Of a stretch of DNA of 64,000 nucleotides, positions 54,830 to 63,106 are shown piece after piece (the first letter of the stretch is position 1; each line of letters starts with the position of its first letter). The position numbers were made by a program, and so were the translations under genes. Origin of the DNA: Streptomyces sp. SID12501. GTDB lineage: Bacteria > Actinomycetota > Actinomycetes > Streptomycetales > Streptomycetaceae. The DNA is taken from positions 62,001 to 126,000 of the forward strand of contig NZ_JAAGLU010000013.1 of assembly GCF_010550245.1 (NCBI RefSeq), read 5' to 3'. Below the pieces are notes generated by a model. The model had not been told where the DNA came from. It did no database searches and was given only the letters and a program-made list of their open reading frames with translations.

Positions 54830-55347
54830 CGGATTCCTTCCGTGTGCCTTTGTGGCGAAAGGGCGGAGGGGGTGGGGATCTGGCCTCTGAGCTTCTCGAT
54901 CCCTCGGGCGAGCTGGGAGCGCACCGTACTGGGCGATATCTCCAGGTCGGCCGCGATCTCGGTGTCGGAGAGGTCATGGAAGTACCGCAGCACCACGACC
55001 GTGCGCATCCGCATGGGCAGTTGCTGCAGAGCACGCACCAACTGGTCCCGGCTGTCCACCTGTCCGAACTCGTCCCCCGGGGCGGCGCGGTCGCCGCTTT
55101 CCGGGTCGGAGGTCGTGACCAGGCGGCGGAACCTCCGCCAGCGGTCATTGGCCAGGTTCACCATGATCCGCCGTACGTAGGCGTCCGGAGCGTCCTTCGC
55201 GGCGATGACGCGCCACTTGCGGCAGGCCCGCTCCAGGGTCTCCTGGACCAGGTCCTCCGCCGCCTCACGGTTGCCCGTGAGGACGAGGGCGCCGCGGAAC
55301 AGCGCCGTCGATCTCGCGGCCACGAAAGCCTGAAAGTCCGTCTCCAC
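54826..55347 (-). CDS. SigE-family ECF RNA polymerase sigma factor
   Basis: 173 residues from a GTG at 55347 with GGAGG five bases upstream. Region 2: DFQAFVAARSTALFRGALVL, NREAAEDLVQETLERACRKW and AYVRRIMVNLANDRWRRFRR. Region 4: LPMRMRTVVVLRYFHDLSDT then EIAADLEISPSTVRSQLARG with the final helix. It belongs to the SigE (SACE-type) group of small ECF factors that usually lack a ZAS anti-sigma. It is translationally coupled to the downstream membrane protein gene. Confidence 0.93.
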   Translation of the reverse strand: METDFQAFVAARSTALFRGALVLTGNREAAEDLVQETLERACRKWRVIAAKDAPDAYVRRIMVNLANDRWRRFRRLVTTSDPESGDRAAPGDEFGQVDSRDQLVRALQQLPMRMRTVVVLRYFHDLSDTEIAADLEISPSTVRSQLARGIEKLRGQIPTPSALSPQRHTEGIR

Positions 55348-55504
55348 ACGCTCCTCCCTTCCTGTCACCCGTCCTCGACGTGGATACCGCCTCGTCTGCT
55401 GCACCGCCGTTCCGTGACCTGGGTCACAGACGTCGGGGCCGTACGGTGGCCGCCGAACGGCCGCGTCGCGGAACATCCCGGCCGTCCCGTTCGCTGTACA
55501 GGGC

Positions 55505-56890
55505 ATGAGTGACTACCGCATCGAGCACGACTCCATGGGCGAAGTACGCGTCCCCGCCGAAGCGAAGTGGCGGGCCCAGACCCAGCGCGCGGTGGAGAAC
55601 TTCCCCATCTCCGGACAACACCTTGAACGCGCGCACATCGAGGCCCTCGCCCGGATCAAGGGCGCCGCCGCCAGGGTGAACGCCGAGTTGGGGGTCCTCG
55701 ACAAGGAGATCGCCGAGGCCATCCAGGAGGCGGCCGCCGAGGTCGCCGAGGGGCGGTGGGACGAACAGTTCCCGGTCGACGTGTTCCAGACCGGCTCAGG
55801 CACCTCGTCCAACATGAACACCAACGAGGTGCTCGCCACCCTCGCCACCGAGCGGCTCGGCCGGGATGTGCATCCCAACGACCACGTCAACGCCTCGCAG
55901 TCGTCCAACGACGTGTTCCCCTCCTCCATCCACATCGCCGCCACCGCAGCCGTCACCCGCGATCTGATCCCCGCCCTCGATCACCTCGCCGACGCGCTCA
56001 CCCGCAAGTCCGAGGAGTTCGCCGACGTCGTGAAGTCGGGGCGTACGCATCTCATGGACGCCACGCCCGTGACGCTCGGGCAGGAGTTCGGTGGGTACGC
56101 CGCCCAGGTGCGGTACGGCGTGGAGCGGCTGCGGGCCTCGCTGCCCCGGCTCGCCGAGCTGCCCCTCGGTGGTACCGCCGTCGGGACCGGGATCAACACG
56201 CCTCCCGGGTTCTCCGCCGCAGTGATCGAGGAGGTCGCCCGGACCACCGGGCTACCCCTCACCGAGGCCCGCGATCATTTCGAGGCGCAGGGCGCGCGGG
56301 ACGGGATCGTCGAGACCAGTGGGCAGCTGCGCACCATTGCCGTGGGGCTGACGAAGATCTCCAACGATCTGCGGTGGATGGCCTCCGGGCCACGGACCGG
56401 GCTCGCCGAGATCAGCCTGCCCGATCTTCAGCCGGGGTCGTCCATCATGCCCGGCAAGGTCAATCCCGTGATTCCCGAGGCCGTACTGATGGTCGCCGCG
56501 CAGGTCATCGGCAATGACGTCACCGTCACCACCGCCGGTGCCGCCGGGAACTTCGAGCTCAATGTCATGCTCCCTGTCATTGCCAAGAATGTTCTCGAGT
56601 CCGTGCGGCTGCTCGCCAACGTCTCGCGGCTGCTTGCCGATCGGACCGTCGACGGGATCGTCGCCCATCGGGAGCGGGCCCGTGAGTACGCCGAGTCCTC
56701 ACCCTCCGTGGTCACGCCGCTCAACAAGTACATCGGGTACGAGGAAGCGGCCAAGGTGGCCAAGAAGGCACTCGCAGAGCAGAAGACGATTCGCCAAGTA
56801 GTCCTGGAATCGGGGTATGTGGAGCGCGGTGATCTCACCGTCGAGCAGCTGGACACGGCGCTTGATGTCCTGCGGATGACGCGCCCGTAA
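55505..56890 (+). CDS. fumC: Class II fumarate hydratase
   Basis: 461 residues, the normal FumC length, ATG at 55505. Signature motifs: FQTGSGTSSNMNTNEV, SQSSNDVFPSSIHIAA, SGRTHLMDATPVTLGQEFGG (catalytic His) and the family pattern GSSIMPGKVNPV. The cofactor-free, oxygen-stable counterpart of the class I enzyme at 52.6 kb; both convert fumarate to malate in the TCA cycle. It is divergent from the sigma factor. Confidence 0.97.
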   Translation: MSDYRIEHDSMGEVRVPAEAKWRAQTQRAVENFPISGQHLERAHIEALARIKGAAARVNAELGVLDKEIAEAIQEAAAEVAEGRWDEQFPVDVFQTGSGTSSNMNTNEVLATLATERLGRDVHPNDHVNASQSSNDVFPSSIHIAATAAVTRDLIPALDHLADALTRKSEEFADVVKSGRTHLMDATPVTLGQEFGGYAAQVRYGVERLRASLPRLAELPLGGTAVGTGINTPPGFSAAVIEEVARTTGLPLTEARDHFEAQGARDGIVETSGQLRTIAVGLTKISNDLRWMASGPRTGLAEISLPDLQPGSSIMPGKVNPVIPEAVLMVAAQVIGNDVTVTTAGAAGNFELNVMLPVIAKNVLESVRLLANVSRLLADRTVDGIVAHRERAREYAESSPSVVTPLNKYIGYEEAAKVAKKALAEQKTIRQVVLESGYVERGDLTVEQLDTALDVLRMTRP

Positions 56891-56963
56891 CGTCATCCGG
56901 CCACTGGCGAGAACCGTGACGCGCACCGCAGCGTCGTATGCCCGGGGCACCTAATATCTCTCC

Positions 56964-57656
56964 ATGACAGACGACGGAGCGGTGAGACGAGTGGAAACGG
57001 GCGGATCGGCGGCGTACTGGTCCGCCGGGAGTCAGATCCTTTGGCGGTACCGCGAGAACTCCGGCGAGCGCTTCCACATCGTGCGTCCCGTCACCGTCGT
57101 ACGGGACGATCCCGAGGTGCTCGCCGTATGGATGGCCCCGGGTACCGAGTGTGTCAAGCCCGTGCTCGCCGACGGTACGCCCGTGCATGTGGAGCCGCTG
57201 GAGTCGCGGTACACCAAGCCGCGGACCGTGCAGCGCGACCGCTGGTTCGGCACCGGGGTGCTGAAGCTGGCGCGGCCCGCCGAGCCCTGGTCGGTGTGGC
57301 TTTTCTGGGAACCGGGCTGGCAGTTCAAGAACTGGTACGTGAACCTGGAGGAACCGCTTGCCCGTTGGGCCGGCGGGGTCGACTCCGAGGACCATTTTCT
57401 CGACATCACCGTGAATCCCGACCGGACTTGGGAATGGCGCGACGAGGACGAGTTCGCGCAGGCCCAGCAGGCCGGGCTGATGGACGCCCAACTGGCCGCG
57501 CGGGTAAGGGAAGCGGGGCGTTCGGCGGTGGACGTCATCCATGACTGGGGGGCGCCGTTCGCGGATGGCTGGCAGCACTGGCGCCCGGATCCGTCATGGG
57601 CTGTACCGTCACTGCCGGAGGACTGGGACCGTACGCCCGCGCACATGTCGTCATGA
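56964..57656 (+). CDS. DUF402 domain protein
   Basis: 230 residues, ATG at 56964. DUF402 beta-barrel features: FHIVRPVTVVRDDPEVLAVW in the N-terminal half and the core WFGTGVLKLARP, WLFWEPGWQFKNWYVNLEEP, DHFLDITVNPDRTWEWRDED. The Asp/Glu-rich centre resembles the metal-binding site of FomD-type phosphatases or of nucleoside-related hydrolases in this family. The actual substrate is unknown. It lies between fumC and a phosphatase gene, each with its own promoter region. Confidence 0.88.
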   Translation: MTDDGAVRRVETGGSAAYWSAGSQILWRYRENSGERFHIVRPVTVVRDDPEVLAVWMAPGTECVKPVLADGTPVHVEPLESRYTKPRTVQRDRWFGTGVLKLARPAEPWSVWLFWEPGWQFKNWYVNLEEPLARWAGGVDSEDHFLDITVNPDRTWEWRDEDEFAQAQQAGLMDAQLAARVREAGRSAVDVIHDWGAPFADGWQHWRPDPSWAVPSLPEDWDRTPAHMSS

Positions 57657-57772
57657 GACCCTTGATGCGCCCCCGGTACACAACCGTAGGATCGTCCTCC
57701 GCAAGGGCGCACAACCGTAACTGCCGGAAAGTGCGCCGGGCCTGACCATACGTCACCGAGGGGCGGCAGGAC

Positions 57773-57955
57773 GTGAGCGAGGGGTACGAGGGCAGCACCG
57801 GTCCAGGCCGACCAGGGCACGCCGGTGCACCAGGAACAACCTCTGACCACGCCGGTTTTCCGTTCCTGGGGCATGTATTCCGGGTATCGGGAAGTCGGCG
57901 GGACCAACTGCGTGAACAGCGCGCAGCCCCGGACGGATGGATTCGACACGCGTGA
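57773..57955 (+). CDS. Doubtful short upstream ORF overlapping the SpoIIE phosphatase start
   Basis: 60 codons from a GTG at 57773, preceded by AGGACG, ending 18 bases inside the phosphatase frame. The sequence (SEGYEGSTGPGRPGHAGAPG) is Gly-rich and non-specific. It could be an upstream regulatory ORF or chance. Confidence 0.2.
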   Translation: MSEGYEGSTGPGRPGHAGAPGTTSDHAGFPFLGHVFRVSGSRRDQLREQRAAPDGWIRHA

Positions 57956-60270
57956 CGGAGCAACCCACCTCGCACGAGCGCAGTCGGCCGGGCACCGGCC
58001 GGCCGGACATCCCCGCGGACACCCGCGGGGCGCTTCTGCGTTCCCCGGAGGCGGCGGCTCAGCCTCTGCCGAAGCAGACGACAGGGACGGCAGGGGCCGC
58101 CGGTGGACTGGAGGCCGCCCCCGGCTCCGTGACAGGCTCCGAGAGCCCCGAGACCGTCGGTGGCGCCGGTAGAGCCGCGCACGACGCGGGAACAGCGGGA
58201 ACAGAGGCGGGAACAGGCGCGATGGCATCCAGCTCGGGTACTGGTACCGGTACGTCCGGCTCCACCGGCCCCAACTCCGCCGGTCCCCCCGCCACCCCCG
58301 GGGCCGAGCACTCGCAGCCCGACCATCCGTCATCGACCGAGCCCGACGCACACCGCCCGCGTCCGGCGCCGGACAGCATCCCGGTCCAGCCGGGCGCCGA
58401 GACGGCCCGCCCGGGCACGGAGAACCACACGACGGAGCACCACGCGAGCGGGAACGGTCCCGCGGACGGCGACAGCGCCGACCCGGCCACGAGCGTCCTC
58501 GCGGGCAAGGAGCGGCGTTCCGGCCAGGGCAACCCCGCCGGCACTCCGCTGCCGATGCGGCGCGACGGCGACCGGCTGCGGTTCGTCGGCGCCGCCACCC
58601 GGCGTATCGCGCGGGGCATCGACCTCGACGAGATCGTGATGGGGCTGTGCCGGGCCACCGTGCCGACGTTCTCCGACACGATCCTCGTCTATCTGCGCGA
58701 CCCGCTGCCGGTCGGCGACGAGCGGCCCACCGGCCCGCTGGTGCTGCGGTTGCGCCGCAGCGACCGGCTGCCGCAGGACCGGGACACCGAGAACAGCTTC
58801 CTGGCCACCTCCGCCGTCCCCCAGCCGCCGCCGTCCGAGCTGTCCCCGGTCAGCGCCGAACTGTGCGAGGTGCGTCCCGGCGGCGCGCTCGCCGAGGTGC
58901 TGCGCGGCGTCCGGCCCGTCTTCGCGGACGCGCCCGCCGCCCGCGCGGCCCTGCCCGAGCTGCTCGGTGAGGGCTGCGAACTGGACGTACCGGACGGACA
59001 GCGCGCGATCCTCGCCCCGCTGCGCGGCCGACGGCGGGTCATCGGGGCCGCGCTGTTCCTGCGCCGCCCGGAGCGGATCCCGTTCGAGACGGACGATCTG
59101 CTGGTCGCCGCCCAGCTCGCCACCCACAGCGCCCTCGGCATCGACAAGGCGGTGCTGTACGGCCGCGAGGCCTACATCGCCGACGAGCTGCAGCGCACGA
59201 TGCTGCCGGAGACCCTGCCGCGGCCTACGGGTGTGCGGCTGGCGTCCCGGTACCTGCCCGCCGCCGAGACCGCCCGCGTCGGCGGTGACTGGTACGACGC
59301 CATCCCGCTGCCCGGCAGCCGGGTCGCGCTCGTCGTCGGCGACGTCATGGGGCACTCCATGACCAGCGCGGCCATCATGGGCCAGCTCCGGACGACCGCG
59401 CAGACCCTCGCCGGGCTCGACCTGCCCCCGCAGGAGGTCCTGCACCACCTCGACGAACAGGCCCAGCGGCTCGGCACGGACCGCATGGCGACCTGCCTCT
59501 ACGCGGTGTACGACCCGGTATCGCACCGGATCACCATCGCCAACGCCGGCCACCCGCCGCCCGTCCTGCTGCACCTGGGCGGCCGGGCCGAGGTGCTGAA
59601 GGTGCCGTCCGGCGCGCCCATCGGCGTCGGCGGTGTCGACTTCGAGGCCGTGGAGCTGGACGCGCCCGCCGGCGCCACCCTCTTCCTCTACACGGACGGG
59701 CTCGTCGAGTCCCGGCTGCGGGACGTCTGGACCGGCATAGAGCAGTTGCGCGAGAAGCTCGCCGCGACCGCCCAGCTGACCGGACCCGACCATCCGCCGC
59801 CCCTCGAAGCCCTGTGCGACGAGGTCCTCGACATGCTCGGCCCGGGCGACCGGGACGACGACATCGCACTCCTCGCCGCCCGCTTCGACGGCATCGCGCC
59901 GAGCGACGTCGCGTACTGGTACCTGGACCCGGAGGACGCGGCGCCCGGCCGGGCCCGTCGGCTCGCCCGGCGCGCGCTGTCCCGGTGGGGTCTGGAGGAC
60001 CTGACGGACTCGGTGGAGCTGCTGGTCAGCGAGGTCGTGACGAACGCGGTGCGCTACGCGACCAAGCCGATCACCCTCCGGCTGCTGCGGACCGACGTAC
60101 TGCGCTGCGAGGTCGGCGACGACGTGCCGCAGCTGCCGCGGCTGCGGCAGGCGCGGGCCACGGACGAGGGCGGCCGGGGACTGTATCTCGTCAACCGGCT
60201 GGCCCGGCGCTGGGGTGCGACCCGGCTGAGCACGGGGAAGGTGGTCTGGTTCGAGCTGAACCGGACGTGA
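57937..60270 (+). CDS. GAF-SpoIIE phosphatase with RsbW-like ATPase domain
   Basis: 777 residues. The start is uncertain: ATG at 57937 is given, but a GTG at 57952 is as plausible, since neither has a strong ribosome binding site. The first 200 residues are Gly/Pro/Thr/Ala low complexity. Then GAF (about 208-408), PP2C/SpoIIE (about 418-648; VGGDWYDAIPLPGSRVALVV, GDVMGHSMTSAAIMGQLRTT, FLYTDGLVESRL) and HATPase_c (about 668-775; LLVSEVVTNAVRYATKP, DEGGRGLYLVNRLARRWG). The architecture parallels the 17.1 kb protein but without PAS domains. It probably regulates a sigma factor through an anti-sigma antagonist. Confidence 0.92.
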   Translation: MDSTRVTEQPTSHERSRPGTGRPDIPADTRGALLRSPEAAAQPLPKQTTGTAGAAGGLEAAPGSVTGSESPETVGGAGRAAHDAGTAGTEAGTGAMASSSGTGTGTSGSTGPNSAGPPATPGAEHSQPDHPSSTEPDAHRPRPAPDSIPVQPGAETARPGTENHTTEHHASGNGPADGDSADPATSVLAGKERRSGQGNPAGTPLPMRRDGDRLRFVGAATRRIARGIDLDEIVMGLCRATVPTFSDTILVYLRDPLPVGDERPTGPLVLRLRRSDRLPQDRDTENSFLATSAVPQPPPSELSPVSAELCEVRPGGALAEVLRGVRPVFADAPAARAALPELLGEGCELDVPDGQRAILAPLRGRRRVIGAALFLRRPERIPFETDDLLVAAQLATHSALGIDKAVLYGREAYIADELQRTMLPETLPRPTGVRLASRYLPAAETARVGGDWYDAIPLPGSRVALVVGDVMGHSMTSAAIMGQLRTTAQTLAGLDLPPQEVLHHLDEQAQRLGTDRMATCLYAVYDPVSHRITIANAGHPPPVLLHLGGRAEVLKVPSGAPIGVGGVDFEAVELDAPAGATLFLYTDGLVESRLRDVWTGIEQLREKLAATAQLTGPDHPPPLEALCDEVLDMLGPGDRDDDIALLAARFDGIAPSDVAYWYLDPEDAAPGRARRLARRALSRWGLEDLTDSVELLVSEVVTNAVRYATKPITLRLLRTDVLRCEVGDDVPQLPRLRQARATDEGGRGLYLVNRLARRWGATRLSTGKVVWFELNRT

Positions 60271-60300
60271 GGATCGGTCGCGCGTACGTACGACCTGTAC

Positions 60301-60338
60301 GAGAGAGGGCTCCCGGTGATCACCGGGAGCCCTCTCTC
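60301..60338. terminator. Perfect 38-base palindromic terminator
   Basis: An 18-base stem starting GAGAGAGGGCTCCCGGTG and its exact complement enclose a two-base centre (AT) between the convergent phosphatase and penicillin-binding protein genes. It should terminate both. Confidence 0.85.
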
Positions 60339-60364
60339 GTGCGTACTGTCTGCCCGCCCGTCCG

Positions 60365-62833
60365 CTACTGCTCGTCGTCCGGGTCCGTCGGCTCCAGGGT
60401 GATGCCCCCCGCTCCGCCCGTGGGGGTCACCGCCGGGCTCGACGGGGTCGCAGACGGCGTCACAGAGGGCGTCACCGACGGGGTCACGGACGGCGTCACG
60501 GACGGCGTCACAGAGGGCGTCACCGACGGGGTCACGGACGGGGTCGCGGACGGCTTCACAGAGGGCGTCACCGAGGGCGTCACGGACGGGGTCACGGACG
60601 GCTTCACGCCCGCGCCCAGTGTGGTGTCCAGGTCGAACTTGGTCACCTTGCCCATCGTGCCGAAGGTGTACGTCGCCCAGATCTTCGCCGGGTAGCCACC
60701 GCCGTTGATCCGGCCGCCGCCCGCCTGGATGAGCCCCGTGGCGCCCGTCAACGAGACCTGCTTGTTGGCCTTCGTGTCCTCGCCGAACAAGCCGACCGAG
60801 GTGACCAGACCGGGCGTGTAGCCCGTGAACCAGGCCGACTTGTTCTCGTCGGACGTACCCGTCTTGCCGGCCACCTGCTGGCCCTTGCGGTTCTTCGCCT
60901 GGGCCACCGAGACCTTGGCCGTACCGTCGTCGACCACGCCCGTCAGCACCGAGGTGACAGCGTCGGCGGCCTCGGGGGTGATGATCTGCTCGCCGATCGG
61001 GGAGTCGAACTTGACCGTACGGTCCTTGTGTTCGGCCGACTTGATGACGGCCGGGGTGACCTTGCGGCCGTGGTTGTCGAGGGTGGCGTAGACGGCGGCC
61101 ATCTCCAGCGGGCTCGCGCCCATCGTGCCGAGGGTCTGCGCGGGCACCGCCTGCAACCCCTCGGTGTCCAGGCCGAGTTCGTCCGCGACCTTCATGACCT
61201 CGGACATCCCGACGTCGACGCCCATCTGCGCGAACACCGAGTTGATCGACTTGTTCATCGCGGTCTGGACGGTGACGTCACCGTAGTCCGAGTCGTCCTC
61301 GTTCGGCGGGCCGAAGCCGACCTTCCTGTCGCCGTCCACGACCTGCCGGCCGCTCGTGCCGTCGTAGATCGTGTCCGGGGTGATCAGGTCGCCGTCCTGC
61401 GTACGCGCCTTCTCCTCCATGGCCGCCGCGAGGATGATCGGCTTGAAGGTGGACGCGGGCTGGTAGTCGCGCCGGGTCGCGTTGCTGATGAAGTGCTTGA
61501 AGTAGTCGATGCCGCCGTACAGCGCGAGCACCCGCCCGGTCTTCGGGTCGACGGACGCGGCCCCGGCCTGGACGTTGCCGTCGACCTTGCGCTTCTTCGC
61601 GTCGAGCTTGCTGGTGAGCTGGCCCTTGACGGCCGCCTCCAGCGCGGTCTGCTTCTTCCGGTCGATGTTGAGCGTGATCGTCCAACCGCCCGCGTTGACC
61701 AGCGCCCTGGCGTCGTCGGTGTCGTTGGCCGTTCCCTGCGCGACAAGTTGCCTGGCCAGTTCGTCCTTGGCGGCCTCGACGAGGTAGCCCGTCTGGCCCT
61801 CCAGACCCGGGGCGCCCTTCGGGTCCTTCGGCACCGGGAACTTCATGGCGTCGCGCTCGGTCTTGTCGAGCCAGCCCTCCCCGACCATGTTGTCGAGTAC
61901 GTAGTTCCAGCGGGCGGTGACCAGCTTCTTGCCGGTGGCGGAGGCGACGGCCCAGTCGTACTGGCTCGGCGCCTGGAGCAGTGCGGCGAGGTACGCGCCC
62001 TGCTCGACGGTGAGCTTCTTGGCGTCGACGCGGTAGTAGGCCTGGGCGGCGGCCTGGATGCCGTAGGAGTCGCGGCCGTAGTAGTTGGTGTTGATGTAGC
62101 CGGCAAGGATGTAGTCCTTGGACCTCTGTTGGTCCACCTTCAGCGAGATGACCAGTTCCTTCAGCTTGCGTGTGATGGTCTGGTCCTGCTCCAGGTAGTA
62201 GTTCTTGACGTACTGCTGGGTGATCGTCGAACCACCCTGCTTGCCTTTGCCGGACAGCGTGTTGATCAGACCGCGGGTGGTGCCCTTGAGGTCGACGCCG
62301 GAGTCCTTGTAGAAGGACTTGTTCTCGGCGGCGACGAAGGTCAGCTGGACCTTCTTGGGTACCTCGGACAGGTCCACGATCTCGCGGTTGACCGTGCCGG
62401 TGCGAGCGAGGGCGGTGCCGTCGCTGTACTTGAAGACGTTGCTCTGCAGCTTCGCGGCGTCGTTGCCCGCGGCGGGCACGTCGATCGTCAGGTACAGCAC
62501 CATGAAGGCGCCCATGCCGAGCAGCAGGAAGCCGAAGAACGCGCCGAGGACCTTCTTCCAGGTGAAGAGCCGGCGGAGAAAACTCTTACCGTCCTTACCA
62601 TCCTTGCCGCCCTTGCTGTTCTTGGCGCTCTTGCCGCGCGCAGCCGCCCTGCTCGCCGCCCTGCCCCCGGTCACCGGCTCGGTCACCGGCTCGGTCGCGG
62701 TCGCGAGCCCGCCCTCGGTACCGGTCTCCGCTCCGGTCCCGGTCTCGGTCGACGCATCCCCGGAGGAGCGCTTCGGCGCCGCGCGGCGGCCACCGCGATG
62801 CTGCCGCGCTCGTCTCTCGTCCGCTCGTCCCAT
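60365..62833 (-). CDS. Class A penicillin-binding protein (transglycosylase/transpeptidase)
   Basis: 822 residues, ATG at 62833. It polymerises and crosslinks peptidoglycan. A basic, Gly/Thr-rich cytoplasmic tail of about 85 residues precedes one helix (VLGAFFGFLLLGMGAFMVLYL). GT51 domain: AAENKSFYKDSGVDLKG (catalytic Glu) and GGSTITQQYVKNYYL. Transpeptidase: SxxK in PASTFKPIILA (active Ser), SxN in NKSINSVFAQM and KTG in VAGKTGTSDENKSAW. The C-terminus carries 13 tandem four-residue units of PSVT type and ends in an acidic tail, an unusually regular extracellular linker. Confidence 0.95.
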   Translation of the reverse strand: MGRADERRARQHRGGRRAAPKRSSGDASTETGTGAETGTEGGLATATEPVTEPVTGGRAASRAAARGKSAKNSKGGKDGKDGKSFLRRLFTWKKVLGAFFGFLLLGMGAFMVLYLTIDVPAAGNDAAKLQSNVFKYSDGTALARTGTVNREIVDLSEVPKKVQLTFVAAENKSFYKDSGVDLKGTTRGLINTLSGKGKQGGSTITQQYVKNYYLEQDQTITRKLKELVISLKVDQQRSKDYILAGYINTNYYGRDSYGIQAAAQAYYRVDAKKLTVEQGAYLAALLQAPSQYDWAVASATGKKLVTARWNYVLDNMVGEGWLDKTERDAMKFPVPKDPKGAPGLEGQTGYLVEAAKDELARQLVAQGTANDTDDARALVNAGGWTITLNIDRKKQTALEAAVKGQLTSKLDAKKRKVDGNVQAGAASVDPKTGRVLALYGGIDYFKHFISNATRRDYQPASTFKPIILAAAMEEKARTQDGDLITPDTIYDGTSGRQVVDGDRKVGFGPPNEDDSDYGDVTVQTAMNKSINSVFAQMGVDVGMSEVMKVADELGLDTEGLQAVPAQTLGTMGASPLEMAAVYATLDNHGRKVTPAVIKSAEHKDRTVKFDSPIGEQIITPEAADAVTSVLTGVVDDGTAKVSVAQAKNRKGQQVAGKTGTSDENKSAWFTGYTPGLVTSVGLFGEDTKANKQVSLTGATGLIQAGGGRINGGGYPAKIWATYTFGTMGKVTKFDLDTTLGAGVKPSVTPSVTPSVTPSVKPSATPSVTPSVTPSVTPSVTPSVTPSVTPSVTPSATPSSPAVTPTGGAGGITLEPTDPDDEQ
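60446..60601 (-). repeat. Tandem 12-base repeat encoding PSVT units
   Basis: Thirteen consecutive 12-base units within the PBP gene, ten encoding PSVT and the rest PSVK or PSAT. Base differences between units show that they diverged after duplication. On the plus strand the same DNA reads as TDGV-type repeats in a shadow frame. Confidence 0.9.
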
Positions 62834-63010
62834 GGGTTACTTCGCTCCGCTTCCTACTTCGCACAGGTTCATGGCACAGGTCAGCTCAGAAAACTAACAC
62901 CGGCGCATAAGACGACGAGCTTTCGATCCCCCTTTTTCCGGACGTGACAATCAGCACCTGCCCCACTGGAACCGACTACTGGGGGCTGCGGAAGGTTGCC
63001 GTGCACGCTA

Positions 63011-63024
63011 AAGTGATATCACTT
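63011..63024. promoter_or_regulatory. Palindromic candidate operator before the SPFH gene
   Basis: AAGTGATATCACTT is a perfect 14-base palindrome, 82 bases upstream of the SPFH start, in a locally AT-rich promoter-like stretch. The dyad suits a GntR- or TetR-type dimer. Confidence 0.45.
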
Positions 63025-63106
63025 AGCTAGAACGATGCTAGGTTCTGGCCGCGACGGCCAGGACAGCTCCGACAGCTATGACAACCATGAAACGGGGGCT
63101 CCACCC

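Noticed and set aside
57825..58172. 115-codon ORF upstream and across the SpoIIE phosphatase start
   Set aside because: It overlaps the low-complexity N-terminus of the real gene in another frame and shows no motif.
60430..60620. Possible CRISPR-like array in the PBP gene
   Set aside because: The units are 12 bases, contiguous without spacers, and encode PSVT residues in frame; it is a coding tandem repeat.
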